A DNA stretch of 64,000 nt from DATFVA01 sp963745945. GTDB taxonomy: Bacteria > Bacteroidota > Ignavibacteria > Ignavibacteriales > Ignavibacteriaceae. Below are positions 62,993 through 64,000 of this stretch, piece after piece. The notes below the pieces were generated by a model. The model was not told the origin of the DNA and searched no databases. It saw only the letters and a list, made by a program, of their open reading frames with translations. The stretch is from the NCBI GenBank assembly GCA_963745945.1, contig CAVUZG010000009.1, positions 91,187 to 155,186 of the forward strand, in the 5' to 3' direction. Each line of letters starts with the position of its first letter. The stretch's first letter is position 1. Made by a program: the position numbers and the translations under genes.

Positions 62993-64000
62993 AAGAAATC
63001 AGCTTAGATATTACTTACCATAAAAATCAGCAGAAGATATTTTTTGAGAGCAATGCGAGATATAAAGTAATTGCCAAAGGAAGACGCTTCGGGCTGACGC
63101 GTGGATTTGCAAATTATGTTATTGATCAGATGATGGATGGTGTATCGCCGGTGCTTTGGGTGGATACCATATACGGGAACATAGACAGGTATGTTGAGAG
63201 ATACTTTACTCCTACGCTAAAACAATTACCAAAAAACTTATGGAAGTACAGAAGCAACAGGAATGATCTTAAAATAATGAGTTCTGTATGTGATTTCAGG
63301 AGTGCGGACAGACCGGAAAATATAGAGGGATTTGGTTATGCTCTTATAATTATAAATGAAGCCGGTATTGTGCTTAAGAACAGAAGTCTGTGGAATGAAT
63401 CTATAAGACCAATGATACTGGATTATAAGGCAGATGTACTGATTGGCGGAACGCCGAAGGGTAAGAATGTTAAGGGGAAGAGGGAAAAACACTGTTCTAT
63501 GAACTGTTCGAAAGAGAGTCAGATGTCGTTCCGAGGGCGGAGAGCAGAAAAAAAATGAATGGGAGAGTTTTAATTTTTCATCTTATGATAATCCGTTGAT
63601 TGATAAGAATGAAATAGATGAACTTGTAAAAGAAATTTCCCCTGCGTTAAGAGACCAGGAAGTATTTGGAAAGTTTGTTGATAAAGAAACAAGCGGAATA
63701 ATAAAAAGTGAATGGTGGAGATATTATAATCCCGAATACATAACACAAAAAAGAATACTTAAAAAAATACAAAGCTGGGATACTGCATTTAAGGATAAGG
63801 AAGGAAATGACTTCTCGGTTTGTACTACGTGGTTTATTACGCCAGATGGATTTTACCTGGTCAATCTCTGGAAAGACAGAGTTGAATTCCCTGAACTTAA
63901 AAAGAAGTGTAAAGAACTTTATAAGCAATACAATGTGAATGAGGTTTTAGTTGAAGATAAAGCAAGCGGGCAATCACTTATACAGGAAATGAAACGTGGA
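62989..64000 (+). pseudogene. Phage terminase large subunit, frameshifted and incomplete
   Basis: The ATPase part has VIAKGRRFGLTRGFANY (Walker A-like) and ALIIINEAGIVL (Walker B with N in place of the usual D). After GGTPKGKN the frame shifts near the A5 run 63485-63489, then near the A8 run 63548-63555; adding one A at each restores TLFYELFERESDVVPRAES and EWESFNFSSYDNPLID. The nuclease part follows (SWDTAFKDKEGNDF; VEDKASGQSLIQEM) to the window edge. It packages DNA into heads. The shifts may be real decay or homopolymer errors. Confidence 0.75.

Larger units (their letters stand above)
57334..64000. mobile_element. Prophage remnant at tRNA-Asp (continues beyond the window)
   Basis: After tRNA-Asp the content changes from dense housekeeping genes to short hypothetical proteins, a capsid decoration-like protein, a major capsid protein, a Mu I-type protease remnant and two terminase genes. 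The leftward genes (65-aa protein to protease) have good Shine-Dalgarno sequences and form one apparent operon. The terminase genes run rightwards. Several reading frames are broken. No integrase, portal or tail-tube gene is visible in the window; the right end is outside it. Confidence 0.8.

Noticed and set aside
63485..63555. Programmed ribosomal frameshift in the terminase
   Set aside because: Two separate shifts in A-runs plus unrelated frame breaks in nearby genes make decay or sequencing error more likely than programmed use.
1..64000. CRISPR array
   Set aside because: No set of regularly spaced identical repeats with unique spacers is present; the GGGGA and TGTATGGA repeats are too short and too close.

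Overview
The window is AT-rich chromosomal DNA of a free-living bacterium of the Bacteroidota/Chlorobi group, most likely the Ignavibacteria. The evidence is a secreted M1 peptidase ending in a type IX secretion sorting tail (YPNPFNPATTIRYEIP), a PorW/SprE-like TPR lipoprotein, Bacteroidota-type families (DUF4837, DUF2723, DUF6249) and weak Shine-Dalgarno sequences. The placement is inferred from protein character, not from rRNA. The first ~57 kb is ordinary chromosome; the last ~6.7 kb is a decayed prophage next to a tRNA-Asp gene.

Layout. 1-2.4 kb: end of a RecB-like nuclease gene and the secreted aminopeptidase. 2.4-10.5 kb: greA-ribD, then ribE-tilS-hpt-ftsH-lipid kinase-DUF4837, mostly overlapping or closely spaced. 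10.5-15.3 kb (minus): a DUF2723 membrane glycosyltransferase-like protein and glnE. 15.5-20.7 kb: outer-membrane barrel, a frameshifted SDR gene, secA and glnB. 20.7-24.6 kb: PorW/SprE-like lipoprotein, mtgA and an AlbA_2 protein. 24.6-26.3 kb (minus): a SpoU methyltransferase and rlmN. 26.5-31.3 kb: acyl-CoA dehydrogenase, an exported YidD-like protein with two paralogous membrane proteins, and lemA with a TPM protein. 31.4-32.55 kb: two ferredoxins and a GGGGA-repeat RNA element ending in a terminator. 32.6-36.3 kb: MBL hydrolase, Rieske protein, queG, trxB and DUF6249. 36.5-44.2 kb: ECF sigma/anti-sigma pair, era, a transporter, acyP, ispF, dedA, lnt, a threonine aldolase and a thioesterase. 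44.2-54.7 kb: a fatty-acid oxidation island, with an XRE regulator divergent from fadD-fadN-fadA-fadE, then a dienoyl-CoA-reductase-like SDR and a thioesterase. 54.7-57.1 kb: a DnaQ-like exonuclease, a YwqK-like lipoprotein and pfkA. 57.17-57.33 kb: a broken tRNA-Asp half-copy and the intact tRNA-Asp. 57.4-64 kb: the prophage, with head genes on the minus strand and terminase genes on the plus strand.

Genes that work together: the fad operon plus regulator form a beta-oxidation module in the same fadN-fadA-fadE order as in Bacillus; glnE and a P-II protein with a conserved T-loop tyrosine belong to nitrogen control; the ECF sigma factor and membrane anti-sigma form a signalling pair; the M1 peptidase tail and the PorW/SprE-like lipoprotein point to type IX secretion.

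The most unusual features are: (1) a ~200-nt intergenic RNA element after the second ferredoxin, with eight GGGGA motifs plus one GGGGG, several in predicted hairpin loops, and an intrinsic terminator, resembling CsrB/RsmZ sponge RNAs in layout; (2) a small family of GCCTGCCGGTAGGC palindromes, one inserted in frame in queG, one inside a tRNA half-copy and one just after glnB; (3) three TGTATGGA repeats spaced exactly 11 bp apart plus an inverted copy beside tRNA-Asp, which look like integrase arm sites; (4) single-base frameshifts, several in homopolymers, in an SDR gene, the phage protease and the terminase. Item 4 may be decay or sequencing error.
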